A stretch of DNA of 48,591 nucleotides from assembly GCA_963169695.1 (NCBI GenBank), contig CAUJDS010000061.1, positions 1-48,591 of the forward strand, read 5' to 3'. Below are positions 33,927-42,483 of the stretch, one piece after another (the first letter of the stretch is position 1; every line of letters starts with the position of its first letter). Source of the stretch: Bdellovibrionota bacterium (lineage in GTDB: Bacteria; Bdellovibrionota; UBA1018; CAUJDS01). The notes under the pieces are model-generated. The model saw only the letters and a program-made list of their open reading frames with translations. It made no database searches and was not told the origin of the DNA. A program made the translations under genes and the position numbers.

Positions 33927-34677
33927 GTCCTTTACCGATCAAGAAGTCCACCCCAAGAGTAATGACGTGGCTGAAGGCATTTCGTGGCCCTTTGAGCGTA
34001 CCCAGTTGACTCGTAATTTGTTGTTCGTAGAAACTCTCTCGGCGGTACATCAGGCGATAGTCGAGTCGCAAAGACATGACCTGGGTGATATAAAATCGCT
34101 GGCCGATCATTATCGACGGAGCAATGTATTTGCCAGATTCAGTAAAATCAAGGCCAAGTCCGGCGCCAACGTGAAGGTCGAAATAGATAATCTGCTTTCC
34201 AAGAAGACTAAGCTTTCCGTAGAGTAGGCTCCAATTGTTCTCAAGGCCAAGGTAGCCATTTGGCTTATTGGTATTTATTTTTCCGTCTTTTTCGGCCTTA
34301 TAGCGCTCATAAGCGAGAGAATCGGCTACAAAGTTATACATTCCAGTAAGGTGGAGCGAGTAGGTTTCTGAAAAGTGATAACCAAAGCTAGATCCTAAGG
34401 TCTGTACGCTAAGAAAAGGATCGACTGCTACGATTCCACCAAATACGCCAAATTGAAATTTATTGGATTTGGAGAATTTTCTATTTTGGACGACCCCAAC
34501 CTCGGCTGACTTCCCTTTGGTCCAGTATCGGTCTTTGATGTTATTGACATCAACTTTTTCGCCACCCGAGGTTTTCTCTTCCTGGGCAGGAGTGGGTTGG
34601 GATTCTTCAGCTAGTGCAATCTGCCAATGCGTGAGGAAAGCCATCAGAAAGAGGCTGCGCTTTATTGTTCGTTTCAT
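33916..34677 (-). CDS. Outer-membrane beta-barrel protein, GltH/CglE-like
   Basis: 253 residues with a signal peptide (MKRTIKRSLFLMAFLTHWQIALA). A charged linker (about 24-60) precedes the barrel, which starts 'VGVVQNRKFSKSNKFQFGVFGG...SSFGYHFSETYSLHLTG'. This pattern matches the outer-membrane barrel family found mainly in Myxococcota and relatives, which I remember as TIGR04565. Myxococcus gliding clusters encode such barrels (GltA, GltB, GltH/CglE) that form the outer-membrane platform. It starts 5 bases after the GltG-like gene ends. Confidence 0.7.
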   Translation of the reverse strand: MKRTIKRSLFLMAFLTHWQIALAEESQPTPAQEEKTSGGEKVDVNNIKDRYWTKGKSAEVGVVQNRKFSKSNKFQFGVFGGIVAVDPFLSVQTLGSSFGYHFSETYSLHLTGMYNFVADSLAYERYKAEKDGKINTNKPNGYLGLENNWSLLYGKLSLLGKQIIYFDLHVGAGLGLDFTESGKYIAPSIMIGQRFYITQVMSLRLDYRLMYRRESFYEQQITSQLGTLKGPRNAFSHVITLGVDFLIGKGLGE

Positions 34678-34682
34678 GAGGT

Positions 34683-36239
34683 CTATCTCCCAAGTGACTT
34701 AAAGATGAATGGATAGGTGACGCCCACGGTGACACCACCCTTCGGATGTGGAAACTGCCATCGCTTGAGCCGCCGTATAAGGCAGTCGTCAAGCCTTGGA
34801 TCTGGAACAGTTGAACTTTTTACGGCTGCAGTTCGAACGAGACCAGCTGGTCCGATTGCAAAGTCGACAATGAGTTTTCCTTCGATATCAGGTGTGTGAA
34901 TCATGGCGGATTCATAGCAATAGCGAACTTCGTTGAGGTGAGCATGAATGACTTTGCCGACCTCGTCTTTGGTAAGTCCTTCTTCAACTTGGGATCCACC
35001 AGAATCCAGGGAAACAAAAGACGAACCTTGTCCCGCTACGGCGGCAACAGATCCTTTGCCATAGCCAACTTGCTTACCTTTGGCATCTCCGCCCAAAGAA
35101 GAAACTTTAATCTGCCTAGAAGAAGTAAGGTGTTTGTCGGAAACATTGCCTACAGTAGCCGACGAATTAAAAACTTTCTTCGAGGCGCTTCGATCACCGC
35201 CGACAAGGTCTGATTGGGCGAGTAGGGTGGTGAGTCCACCCTTGAGAAGGCCTTGAACAGCATTCTGTACGGCTTGTGCACGGAAAGCTTGGACCACTTC
35301 TGTTTGCGCGGCCTTGGTTGGGGCAGGTGTTCCTCCGCCTTCTTTAATGCCATCTGACTTGGGCGCTTCCTGCGGTGTCATGACGATTTTGGCATATTGT
35401 TCTGGTATGAGTTCATTGGGATCTTCTTGCGGCTTTGGCATGAAGTAAGAAATAGCTAAGAACAGCGTAAGGAGCGCGCCAGCGATCTGAACGGACCGCT
35501 TTAAGTTCGAGAGGTCCTCGGAAGATTCTCTGGAAACGCGTACATCTATGCTGGGAATTTTTTTGGCATTAGCAGTGCCAAAGTGCCAACTATGTGCATT
35601 CCATTGCAAAGTGGATTCAAGAATTTCGCTTTTTCCAAGGGTTGATTCGTTAGAACCCATTGCCGCGCCTTCCGAATCTTTGTTTCCAAGCGTAAGGCCG
35701 TCGCTGAGTGGGTGAATTCTGTACTGAGATCCCTGAACCGTTATTTCAAAAAGGGTCTTGCCTGAGGCTGTACCAACATACTTCTTTTGTATTCGAGTTA
35801 CGTCATGAACCCAGTTGCCAATGCATTGATAGATTCGTAGTGGGTCAGATTCAGAAGATTCCTGGAGAAATGGGGCTTCAATCGTTTGAGCGGTTGTGAC
35901 TCGAATGCTATAGTCTCGACAGAAATCTTTAGGGCCAGGCAGAGTCTGGTCTGAGGCATTGCGGAGGTCCTTTTCTGTCATTTCAAGGAAAGCATCTTCG
36001 ACACGCTCGTTGACGGGGCTTCCTACCCAGCGAATTCGAATGCCAGCATCTGTCGTCCGTTCAAGAAACCAAAGGACGGGATAGCCAAGTGCTAGTGGGC
36101 GATCTGGATTCCATATGATTGTTTGTGTCGTAGAATCTTTTGAGGAAATTTTTCGAGTTAGGGCGACGACGAACCGCTTCGGCTGACGCTGCTTTTTCTT
36201 TGTGCCTGTGCTGCGTGCCGCTGTGGTGTTTAGACTCAT
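34683..36239 (-). CDS. AgmX/PglI-type TonB-like transducer, GltG-like
   Basis: 518 residues: a cytoplasmic N-terminal domain (about 20-255), one membrane helix (about 257-277, 'AGALLTLFLAISYF'), a glycine/serine-rich periplasmic linker, and a C-terminal domain (about 425-515) 'EEGLTKDEVGKVIHAHLN...VRYCYESA' and 'VVDFAIGPAGLV'-type strands. The last domain matches the AgmX/PglI C-terminal family related to TonB, with conserved cysteines. In Myxococcus, GltG and GltJ have this architecture and carry the AglRQS motor's force through the periplasm to the outer-membrane complex. It overlaps the small upstream gene by ATGA. Confidence 0.78.
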   Translation of the reverse strand: MSLNTTAARSTGTKKKQRQPKRFVVALTRKISSKDSTTQTIIWNPDRPLALGYPVLWFLERTTDAGIRIRWVGSPVNERVEDAFLEMTEKDLRNASDQTLPGPKDFCRDYSIRVTTAQTIEAPFLQESSESDPLRIYQCIGNWVHDVTRIQKKYVGTASGKTLFEITVQGSQYRIHPLSDGLTLGNKDSEGAAMGSNESTLGKSEILESTLQWNAHSWHFGTANAKKIPSIDVRVSRESSEDLSNLKRSVQIAGALLTLFLAISYFMPKPQEDPNELIPEQYAKIVMTPQEAPKSDGIKEGGGTPAPTKAAQTEVVQAFRAQAVQNAVQGLLKGGLTTLLAQSDLVGGDRSASKKVFNSSATVGNVSDKHLTSSRQIKVSSLGGDAKGKQVGYGKGSVAAVAGQGSSFVSLDSGGSQVEEGLTKDEVGKVIHAHLNEVRYCYESAMIHTPDIEGKLIVDFAIGPAGLVRTAAVKSSTVPDPRLDDCLIRRLKRWQFPHPKGGVTVGVTYPFIFKSLGR

Positions 36240-36517
36240 TTTCGAAATCTCACTTCATCAAGAGAATCAGCTAGCTCCGGTCGGAAGTGAGTGCGCTTTT
36301 CATAGAGCCTGGACTGGTCACGCTTGCGGTCTTTGTTGGCGAGGGTGTTGAGGTAGTCAAAGGGGCGTTTGTTCATGCCCTCAACGACTTGGTCTTCAAA
36401 ATCTAAGGAGGTTTCGCGAGAAGAGCCCGCGACGTGACTCTGCGCAAAAGCACTGGTGCTCACCGCTATCCCAAATGCCAAGAATGCGAGCGCTCGAATC
36501 GCGCTGCTATGTTTCAC
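36236..36517 (-). CDS. Small exported protein, GltF/CglF-like
   Basis: 93 residues from a GTG at 36517-36515 with GGGGG five bases upstream; no in-frame ATG exists before the signal peptide (AIRALAFLAFGIAVSTSAFA). The mature part is short and charged, with 'LDFEDQVVEGMNKRPFDYLNTLANKDRKR' and 'LYEKRTHFRPE'. I associate this pattern with the small periplasmic gliding proteins encoded before gltG in myxobacteria; this is recall, not a computed match. It is the first gene of the second gliding operon. Confidence 0.65.
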   Translation of the reverse strand: MKHSSAIRALAFLAFGIAVSTSAFAQSHVAGSSRETSLDFEDQVVEGMNKRPFDYLNTLANKDRKRDQSRLYEKRTHFRPELADSLDEVRFRK

Positions 36518-36542
36518 GTGGCCCCCTAGTTTGATCTAAGAC

Positions 36543-36583
36543 TTAATATTAATAATAATTCATATAGTTAAATAATGCAAACA
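36543..36583 (-). promoter_or_regulatory. Sigma-70-like promoter of second gliding operon
   Basis: On the minus strand TTGCAT (36580-36575) is followed after 17 bases by TATTAT (36557-36552). Initiation is expected near 36545, about 28 bases before the GTG start. Over 41 bases this site matches the promoter at 46254-46294 at 32 positions, including spacer bases and the stretch after the -10 box. Confidence 0.6.
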
Positions 36584-36642
36584 ATGAATTAGCAATGTAA
36601 TCAAGTACTTAGGTTAAGCAAGAGCATTGATCCTGGCGAGCA

Positions 36643-36715
36643 ACAGCCCCAGCAAGGCGGGTTTGATGCTTCTAAGTTAGCAATGGGTGACAGGAAGGGG
36701 AGCAGCGAGGGGGGG
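36643..36715 (+). repeat. Left inverted-repeat arm of HNH cassette
   Basis: Contains CCCCAGCAAGGCGGGTTTGA at 36647-36666, the exact reverse complement of 38176-38195. Further matches inward include AAGTT, TGACAGGA and GCGAGG. Confidence 0.7.
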
Positions 36716-37116
36716 CTGCAGCTTCGATTTAGTACATTTATAATATGTATATTAACGAATCCGCACTAGGATCTGAAGGCTACCGCTTGGTCGTACTGTA
36801 CGATGAGGGTTTGGTGCCCGAGAAGCCTGCAGCAAGCTACCTTTTCTGATTGTGACTTATTTGTGAGTGCAAAATAAAATGCAGATGATTTTTTTCTTGG
36901 CTCATTGAAGAGCTGTTTTCTTTTTCATTTCTTGGCAATCGTCCAACTTTTCTCATTACGGAGCTAAGCCTTCACATTTTCATTTAGAGCGGAGAATGTT
37001 CACTTCACGGGAAGGATCTTAATTTTGAGAATGAAACTCATTAGCGGCTAAAGAAGCGAGAAAAATCGCGCATTAAAACCCGTGGTAAGTTCCTCCTCGT
37101 TGAAAGGAACTCTCCA

Positions 37117-38076
37117 ATGTCACACGTATTTTGCACGCTCCATGATCAAGCTTTGAAGCTCTCTAGGCAATACCTTGCTTGCGAGAAAGCACTTTTAGAA
37201 ATTCTTGTGCAGATTGAGGCTAAGAAAATTTATCTTCAACAAGGCTATGCAAGCCTAACCGAGTATTCTCAGAAGGCACTTGGGCTATCTCGAGATGTCA
37301 GCTGGAACCTTGTTACCATTGTTCATAAAACCAAAGCCGTACCAGAGCTTAAGCACGCGGTGCAAATGGGGGTACTTCCTCTGAGTAAAGCTAGGCAGAT
37401 CGCCCCCCATTTGACGAAAGAAAATTCTCAGAAGTTCATCGCCTTGGCTCAGGCCATGCCAAGAGAGAAGCTTCAAGAAGCGCTCGCCAAAGAATGCCCC
37501 AAGATTCCAAGCGTGGAAGAGCGTGCCCGGGTAATCAACGCGACACAGACTGAGCTTTCTTTGTGTTTGCCAAAAGACGTCATGGAGAAACTTAGGCGAG
37601 CCCAAGATCGAGTCTCTGAGTCGCAAAAGAAGTGGGTTGGACTAGCAGAGACCTTAGAGCAGGTCATCGAATTCTACCTTCAGCACAAAGATCCAAAAGA
37701 AAAAGCCAAGCGCCATGAAGTTCGAAAAAACAAAGCAGCTCTGAAGGCAATTCAACCCCGTCGTACAGTACGAGAATCTGACGCGGCTGCTAGAAATTCT
37801 GAATTTAATCTTATGCCTATCAATAAGCCTATAGCCAAGATTCAAGCAAAAGGCCGAGTCCCCATTCCTGCGGGTATCAAACACGAGGTGACTATCAAGA
37901 ATGCACATCAGTGCACCTATCGAGACTCTAGGACCCAGCTTCGATGTATGAAAGAAAGGTTCTTACACATCCATCACAAGCTTCCGGTAGCAATGGGTGG
38001 AACTAATGCGTTAGAGAATCTTACTTTGCTTTGCAGCGCCCATCATCGCTTAGAGCATTATCGAGGAGGCGGGTAG
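37117..38076 (+). CDS. HNH endonuclease domain protein
   Basis: 319 residues from the ATG at 37117 with AAAGGAA upstream. The helical N-terminal region ('CEKALLEILVQIEAKKIYLQQGYASLTEYSQKALGLS') is of the DUF222-like kind seen in multicopy HNH proteins. The C-terminal nuclease (about 260-319) has 'HQCTY...LRC', 'HIHHKLPVAMGG', 'NLTLLCSAHHRLEH', that is the His-His, Asn and His residues of the HNH beta-beta-alpha-metal fold plus zinc-binding cysteines. The gene is intact. It runs against the flanking gliding genes and lies between long inverted repeats, so it is probably cargo or agent of a mobile element. Its cleavage site is unknown. Confidence 0.85.
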   Translation: MSHVFCTLHDQALKLSRQYLACEKALLEILVQIEAKKIYLQQGYASLTEYSQKALGLSRDVSWNLVTIVHKTKAVPELKHAVQMGVLPLSKARQIAPHLTKENSQKFIALAQAMPREKLQEALAKECPKIPSVEERARVINATQTELSLCLPKDVMEKLRRAQDRVSESQKKWVGLAETLEQVIEFYLQHKDPKEKAKRHEVRKNKAALKAIQPRRTVRESDAAARNSEFNLMPINKPIAKIQAKGRVPIPAGIKHEVTIKNAHQCTYRDSRTQLRCMKERFLHIHHKLPVAMGGTNALENLTLLCSAHHRLEHYRGGG

Positions 38077-38291
38077 GATTTTGATGATCGCTGCGCATTT
38101 CTAATCGTAGGGTTACTTTGGCGCTGCCCACCTCGCGGCATCCTCCTCCTGTCATCCCGGCCAAACTTCCTAGCTTCAAACCCGCCTTGCTGGGGATGTG
38201 ATAACTCTGTCTGGTCGCCTATGGGGCAAGCATTTATGAAATAGATTTGTTTACACAGAGAATTAGCCAGTAAGAACTCTATAGTCTCGCT
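38077..38291. other. Intergenic region between HNH gene and TPR gene
   Basis: Holds the right inverted-repeat arm (38124-38199). The remaining 90 bases up to the stop of the 1222-aa TPR gene are AT-rich, with no clear intrinsic terminator. Confidence 0.5.
38124..38199 (-). repeat. Right inverted-repeat arm of HNH cassette
   Basis: Reverse-complement partner of the left arm; the perfect block is 38176-38195. The outermost bases ACA/TGT also match across one mismatch. Confidence 0.7.
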
Positions 38292-41200
38292 CTATTTTTT
38301 TGTTTCGGTACTTTTTGGCGTTGGGTCTTGGAGTTGTTGAATGCGACGCAATTCAGTGCGGGCCCAATAGGATTCGTCATTGTTATCTGACTTTTGAGCC
38401 ATCAAGAGAAGGTCCATGCGATTGCGATCGGATACCTTTGCCTGGGTCCAAGCGATTCCGTAACTGAGTAGAAATGCTTCTCGTTCATTTGAGATAGCGG
38501 TCTTCATGAGATGGCTAGAACTTTCATCTTCGAGCTTCTTTATCCAATCCAACGTAGCTTCCTTTGAAAATGTTTTGATGTAGTGGCTCAGTGCTATGAC
38601 CGTCGCCTGATTTCGATAGTCATCACCCAGTTGACTTCGCACATCCAATAGTTCCTTAAGTGCTTCTGCCCTTGCGCCGGCATAAGCCAAAGTTACGGCT
38701 CGCATTAGAGCTAGCCCGGATGATGTCGTCAAGTTTCGATCCTTGAGTTCTTGGAGGAAATACGAAACCTGTTGCCACTTTTGTTCCTTGAGGGCGAGGC
38801 TCCATCGGGATTTGAGATAGAGTTCAGTTACTTCTCCTTGAAGCTTCATTTCAAGATTGATTGTTTCCCATAGTCCTTTGGGGTCCAGCCTTCTCAGGGT
38901 TTTGTGCGAAAACCGGATTGGCTCAATACTCTTAACTCCTCCAGTGATCTGACTCGCTTGAGACGGATTGTCTGCAAAAAATAGATTGGCGATCTTCACA
39001 AAATCGGAATCTTCAATGGAATTCGTAGAAGCGATTTCGAATGACTTGCTTCGAAGTTCCTGTCCCTTTTCCTCAAAAGGCAGCACCAACTTTTGAATGG
39101 TCTCTTGATACGACGCTGCTTCATTTTCAGGGAGGCCCTTGGGTGGGGCTAATTGAGAAAGTGATTTAGAAAAATCGATGTACAATTGAGCAATCTCAAG
39201 CATAACTCTCGCTCGAATTCTTGCCCAAGGCAGTTTCATGGAACTCTTTGCGGACTCTTCAATTTCTTTGATCTGGGCAACTCGATGAGTGATTGATTTC
39301 TCACTTGATTTTAGCGGAGTGAGTCGATCAATGTCCTGCCTGTTCAGTTCAAAGCTTTTTGGAATTGAGATGGACACTTTAGGTAGTAGTGCCAGTTGCA
39401 AGTCAGGTTCTAAATCATTCCATCTTCCAGCTACTTGCTTTGATAGTAAGAGCCTATCTGGATACCGCAGAGCTTCCTGTTGTTCTAGGGCAGCGGCTGC
39501 CCAAATTGGGCGATTATCTCTAGGGGCATTAAGAGCGAGCTTCATCAATTCTTCGGGTTTTCGGTCGCGTGTTTGCAGGGAATTGAGTGCTAAATAGCGA
39601 TTACAAAAAACTTCTAGCTCTTTATTGCAAATTTCAGGGCTCTCCAAAGACGTGATCAATTGCTTCCTGTCTCCGGAGATCCATCCGAGGTGCACAATTT
39701 TCTTTCTTAAATCAGTGAGCTCCGATTCAGACATCTTTACTTTGTCTTTAGGTAGGCGGGTGTAGGCGAGGTAATCTGATGCGGCATCAGAAAATCGATA
39801 TAGCGCCTCGCCAATTTTGCCAGAAGATAGGTAACTTGCCGGTAGGTGCTCTGATTTTGGAAAAGTCTTGATCAGTTTCTGGTAAAAATTTCCTGAGCTA
39901 ACTAGGTCCTTCGTACTCTCCGATGCTCTCGCTGCAAGATAAAGGGCGTCTTGAATTCTGGGGCTGCCAGGATAGCGAGTTTCGAAGGATCCAAATGCCG
40001 TAACGACCTCGAGGTATTTTTTATCCCTAAAGTCCGTCTCCATCAATTTGTAGCTTGAGTCAGCAGCAACCGAAAAAATCTTTGTTTTGAACTGAGGGTC
40101 GTTCCAATTCTGAACCTTGAGGTACTCATGCGCAAGGTCACGCGCATCTTTCCAGCGTGCATTCTTGACATAGGTGTCTAGCACTAAACTGCCAGCTGGC
40201 ACGGCAAAGAGTGAAGTGGGATATGCTCTTGAGATATGAAGAAGTCGTTGAAGCGAAGCTTCGAGGTAGTTCTTATAGTAGAGTGAGCGCGCGCTCTCGA
40301 AAAGAAAGCTATCAAATTTCTTAAAATCCTTCGAAAAGTGAGATTCGTGCCAATCAATCCAGGCAAGCCATTCCGTAAGTAGTGGATCCATGGAGTTTTT
40401 TGAATTTTCGTCTAAGTTTTTAACTTCGAGTTTCTTGGGTGAGAAGTCTTTCGTCTTGAAGACTTCATAGCGGCTTGCAATTGCCTTTAGGCTCGAATCC
40501 TCCAATTGGACGCCATCCTTCACGGCCCAGGCGTTGGTCCACTTGTTGACAATCCAGCGATAGTGAAAGGTGGATTCTTCAAAGCGCCCAATCGCAAATA
40601 AAGTTTCAGCTAAGTTGTAATGTACTGCGGGAACTCGAGGGTCCGTTTCCTTTACAATTTTGGTAAAGGTGTCGTAGAGATTGGCTAATGGCTCGCTCCA
40701 AACTTTTAACGCATTGCCTTTGTCTTTGTTTTTGAGAATAGAAGTTCTGAGCTCATTGGCCTTATCGAGTATGACATTTTGGGAGCGTTGATAGGCATCA
40801 AATTTTGAGAGGTCAGTTTTATTGGTTTCGTAAAGCGCAATGATGCTTTGAAGTGGTTGAGGCATTTCGGGATAGAGCTTCTGATTCCAGAGGTGTTCAA
40901 AGGCAATGAGCGCAACCTCCATAGATTCGGGTCTTCGAGGTTCTCCCTTAGCGACGACATTCTGCCATTCAAGAAGTGCCTCGGTCTTTCCATTGGTTCT
41001 TAGGACTTTGGCGAATCGCTCGAGCATTTTCCCGAAAGTTATCCCTGATTCCAGGCTCTTAAAGTAGGGAAGAGCTTTGGAGACAGCATAAGAGCCAGGT
41101 TCTCTTGCAAAGCCTTCATAGTAGAATACGGCCGTATCCAATAAGCTAGTATCTCGAATGGCGAGGTCGGATTGGGAGTACCCGGTTTCGACTTCAAATT

Positions 41201-41960
41201 TGGAATTGTAATAGATAATGTGTGATTCGAGATAGGAAAGGGCTTTTGAGATCTCGCCCAAGTTGTAATAGGACCATGCCAGCTTATAGAGTGCATAAGG
41301 ATACTGCGGATGCTCAGGCTTTTTTTCCACCTGCAGAAGGTATCCAATGGCTTCTTGATGATGGTTGTCTTCAATCGCAAATTGAGCCAAAGCCATGTAG
41401 GCAAGAGGCACTTCAGGGGCCTCAGGAAACTTCTGTGTGAAGGCCAGGTAGTCTGATTTCGCATCCTTCTTTTGCTCTAGTTCTTCGCGAGCCTTGGCTT
41501 GCATAAAGTAGGCGCGCCCACTATCCGTATGGTCTGGATAACCTCGGATGAGTTGTTGTGTCGTTGAGATGATGGATTTTAGAGTGGTATTATAATCTTT
41601 GAGATCGAGGGGGCCGTTGTTGTAGTGAGCCTTAGCGTGCGCAATGCGGAATTGAATCGCGCCAGCTTGCTGATGGACATCGGCAAGTCGAAGCAGAAGT
41701 TCTGGAATGCGCCGTGTGCCTTGGTATTTCTTGATGAGTTCATGGATCTTTTTTTCGGCTATTTTTTGGGTGTCGAGGGCTACCTTGTCTACTTGGCGAT
41801 CATAGTTTTCGCGACTATTGGGATTTTTCACTTTTGAAGAACCGGGTCCTGCGACAATATCGGTAGCTTTCTTTGGTGGTTTTTTTGGTGCGGCGACGGA
41901 TAGGGCACCCGTGAGGCTCAAACCGATCAATAGTCCAAAAGCAAGAAACCTTTTTTGCAT
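38292..41960 (-). CDS. Large periplasmic TPR protein, GltD-like position
   Basis: 1222 residues with a signal peptide (MQKRFLAFGLLIGLSLTGALSVAA) and a Lys/Pro-rich start to the mature protein. Helical TPR-type pairs run through the length, for example 'LADVHQQAGAIQFRIAHA', 'AYFMQAKAREELEQKKDAKSDYLAFTQKFP' and 'YALYKLAWSYYNLGEISKALSYLE'. It directly follows the AglRQS-type motor genes (15 bases after the last). Large TPR proteins (GltD/AgmU, GltE, GltI/AgmK) are parts of the Myxococcus gliding complex; the signal peptide favours a periplasmic GltD-like role. It is the last gene of the first gliding operon, and the HNH cassette follows. Confidence 0.75.
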   Translation of the reverse strand: MQKRFLAFGLLIGLSLTGALSVAAPKKPPKKATDIVAGPGSSKVKNPNSRENYDRQVDKVALDTQKIAEKKIHELIKKYQGTRRIPELLLRLADVHQQAGAIQFRIAHAKAHYNNGPLDLKDYNTTLKSIISTTQQLIRGYPDHTDSGRAYFMQAKAREELEQKKDAKSDYLAFTQKFPEAPEVPLAYMALAQFAIEDNHHQEAIGYLLQVEKKPEHPQYPYALYKLAWSYYNLGEISKALSYLESHIIYYNSKFEVETGYSQSDLAIRDTSLLDTAVFYYEGFAREPGSYAVSKALPYFKSLESGITFGKMLERFAKVLRTNGKTEALLEWQNVVAKGEPRRPESMEVALIAFEHLWNQKLYPEMPQPLQSIIALYETNKTDLSKFDAYQRSQNVILDKANELRTSILKNKDKGNALKVWSEPLANLYDTFTKIVKETDPRVPAVHYNLAETLFAIGRFEESTFHYRWIVNKWTNAWAVKDGVQLEDSSLKAIASRYEVFKTKDFSPKKLEVKNLDENSKNSMDPLLTEWLAWIDWHESHFSKDFKKFDSFLFESARSLYYKNYLEASLQRLLHISRAYPTSLFAVPAGSLVLDTYVKNARWKDARDLAHEYLKVQNWNDPQFKTKIFSVAADSSYKLMETDFRDKKYLEVVTAFGSFETRYPGSPRIQDALYLAARASESTKDLVSSGNFYQKLIKTFPKSEHLPASYLSSGKIGEALYRFSDAASDYLAYTRLPKDKVKMSESELTDLRKKIVHLGWISGDRKQLITSLESPEICNKELEVFCNRYLALNSLQTRDRKPEELMKLALNAPRDNRPIWAAAALEQQEALRYPDRLLLSKQVAGRWNDLEPDLQLALLPKVSISIPKSFELNRQDIDRLTPLKSSEKSITHRVAQIKEIEESAKSSMKLPWARIRARVMLEIAQLYIDFSKSLSQLAPPKGLPENEAASYQETIQKLVLPFEEKGQELRSKSFEIASTNSIEDSDFVKIANLFFADNPSQASQITGGVKSIEPIRFSHKTLRRLDPKGLWETINLEMKLQGEVTELYLKSRWSLALKEQKWQQVSYFLQELKDRNLTTSSGLALMRAVTLAYAGARAEALKELLDVRSQLGDDYRNQATVIALSHYIKTFSKEATLDWIKKLEDESSSHLMKTAISNEREAFLLSYGIAWTQAKVSDRNRMDLLLMAQKSDNNDESYWARTELRRIQQLQDPTPKSTETKK

Positions 41961-41975
41961 CCCCGAAACCTCATC

Positions 41976-42482
41976 TTACTGATTTTGTACGACAGCAAGC
42001 TTGAAGTCAGTGTAACCATTCACTGCTGCTGATGCGAGCACTGTCTTGATGGTAGAATAGGGTGCCTTTTGATCAGCGACAATGAGAATTTTCGGATCGA
42101 TCTTCACCTGGGAATTTGCCTGAGCAATGGTCATTTGCCTTTTTCTCTCTTTGGCTAGCGCTTGAGAGAGTGATTTGGATGTCTTATTGCCATCCATGTC
42201 GCCCATAGCAAATTGATAATCTTTGAGGTCCAAAACGGGTTGGTTTTCGATAAGGACTGCGGTGGATGATATCTCTACTTTGAGTGCATCCGTGGGGACT
42301 TGATTAGAGGAGAAAACCTCTGGAAGCACGAGTCCAGCGGAAGGAGAGAGCGTCACAGCAGACGTTGTGAAGCTTTTAAGTAGAAAAACCAGAAGAACCG
42401 TAAAAATATCCGCCATGGCCGTAATGTTGAGCGACATGTCTTGGGCTTGGGCTGCTTTTTTGTGAAAGAGCTTGCGACTCAT
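41976..42482 (-). CDS. aglS: TolR/ExbD-like gliding motor subunit (AglS-type)
   Basis: 168 residues, ATG one base after the preceding stop. A single helix (about 20-40, 'ITAMADIFTVLLVFLLKSF') carries the conserved membrane aspartate D25. The periplasmic domain is of TolR/ExbD type ('VKIDPKILIVADQKAPYSTIKTVLASAAVNGYTDFKLAVV'). A TolQ homologue followed by two TolR homologues is the signature order of Myxococcus aglR-aglQ-aglS, the proton-driven motor of focal-adhesion gliding. The label depends on this order and on the adjacent Glt-like genes. Confidence 0.75.
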   Translation of the reverse strand: MSRKLFHKKAAQAQDMSLNITAMADIFTVLLVFLLKSFTTSAVTLSPSAGLVLPEVFSSNQVPTDALKVEISSTAVLIENQPVLDLKDYQFAMGDMDGNKTSKSLSQALAKERKRQMTIAQANSQVKIDPKILIVADQKAPYSTIKTVLASAAVNGYTDFKLAVVQNQ

Positions 42483-42483
42483 G

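Larger units (their letters stand above)
36518..37116. other. 599-base intergenic region before HNH gene
   Basis: From left to right it holds the minus-strand promoter of the second gliding operon (36543-36583), the left inverted-repeat arm (36643-36715), a 34-codon reading frame without support (36745-36849), the palindrome TCGTACTGTACGA (36791-36803), and an AT-rich leader to the HNH gene with AAAGGAA just before its start. No RNA gene was recognised. Confidence 0.6.
36643..38199. mobile_element. HNH cassette bounded by approximately 70-bp inverted repeats
   Basis: The left arm (36643-36715 approximately) and the reverse complement of the right arm (38124-38199 approximately) agree over about 70 bases. 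A perfect 20-base block lies at 36647-36666 against 38176-38195, with roughly 78 percent identity over the first 59 bases. Only one gene lies inside, encoding an HNH protein. The unit separates two parts of what looks like one gliding locus. No target-site duplication is obvious. It may be a homing or transposon-like element or a decayed one. Confidence 0.6.

Noticed and set aside
36643-36715. CRISPR or tandem-repeat interpretation of the cassette arms
   Set aside because: There are only two copies, in inverted orientation and 1.4 kb apart; no spacer array.
36745-36849. 34-codon reading frame in the HNH cassette leader
   Set aside because: No ribosome-binding site, no recognisable motif, and it contains the 13-bp palindrome; probably chance.
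41039-41464. 141-residue minus-strand frame inside the large TPR gene
   Set aside because: Out-of-frame overlap with a gene that has a signal peptide and consistent TPR pattern; no independent support.
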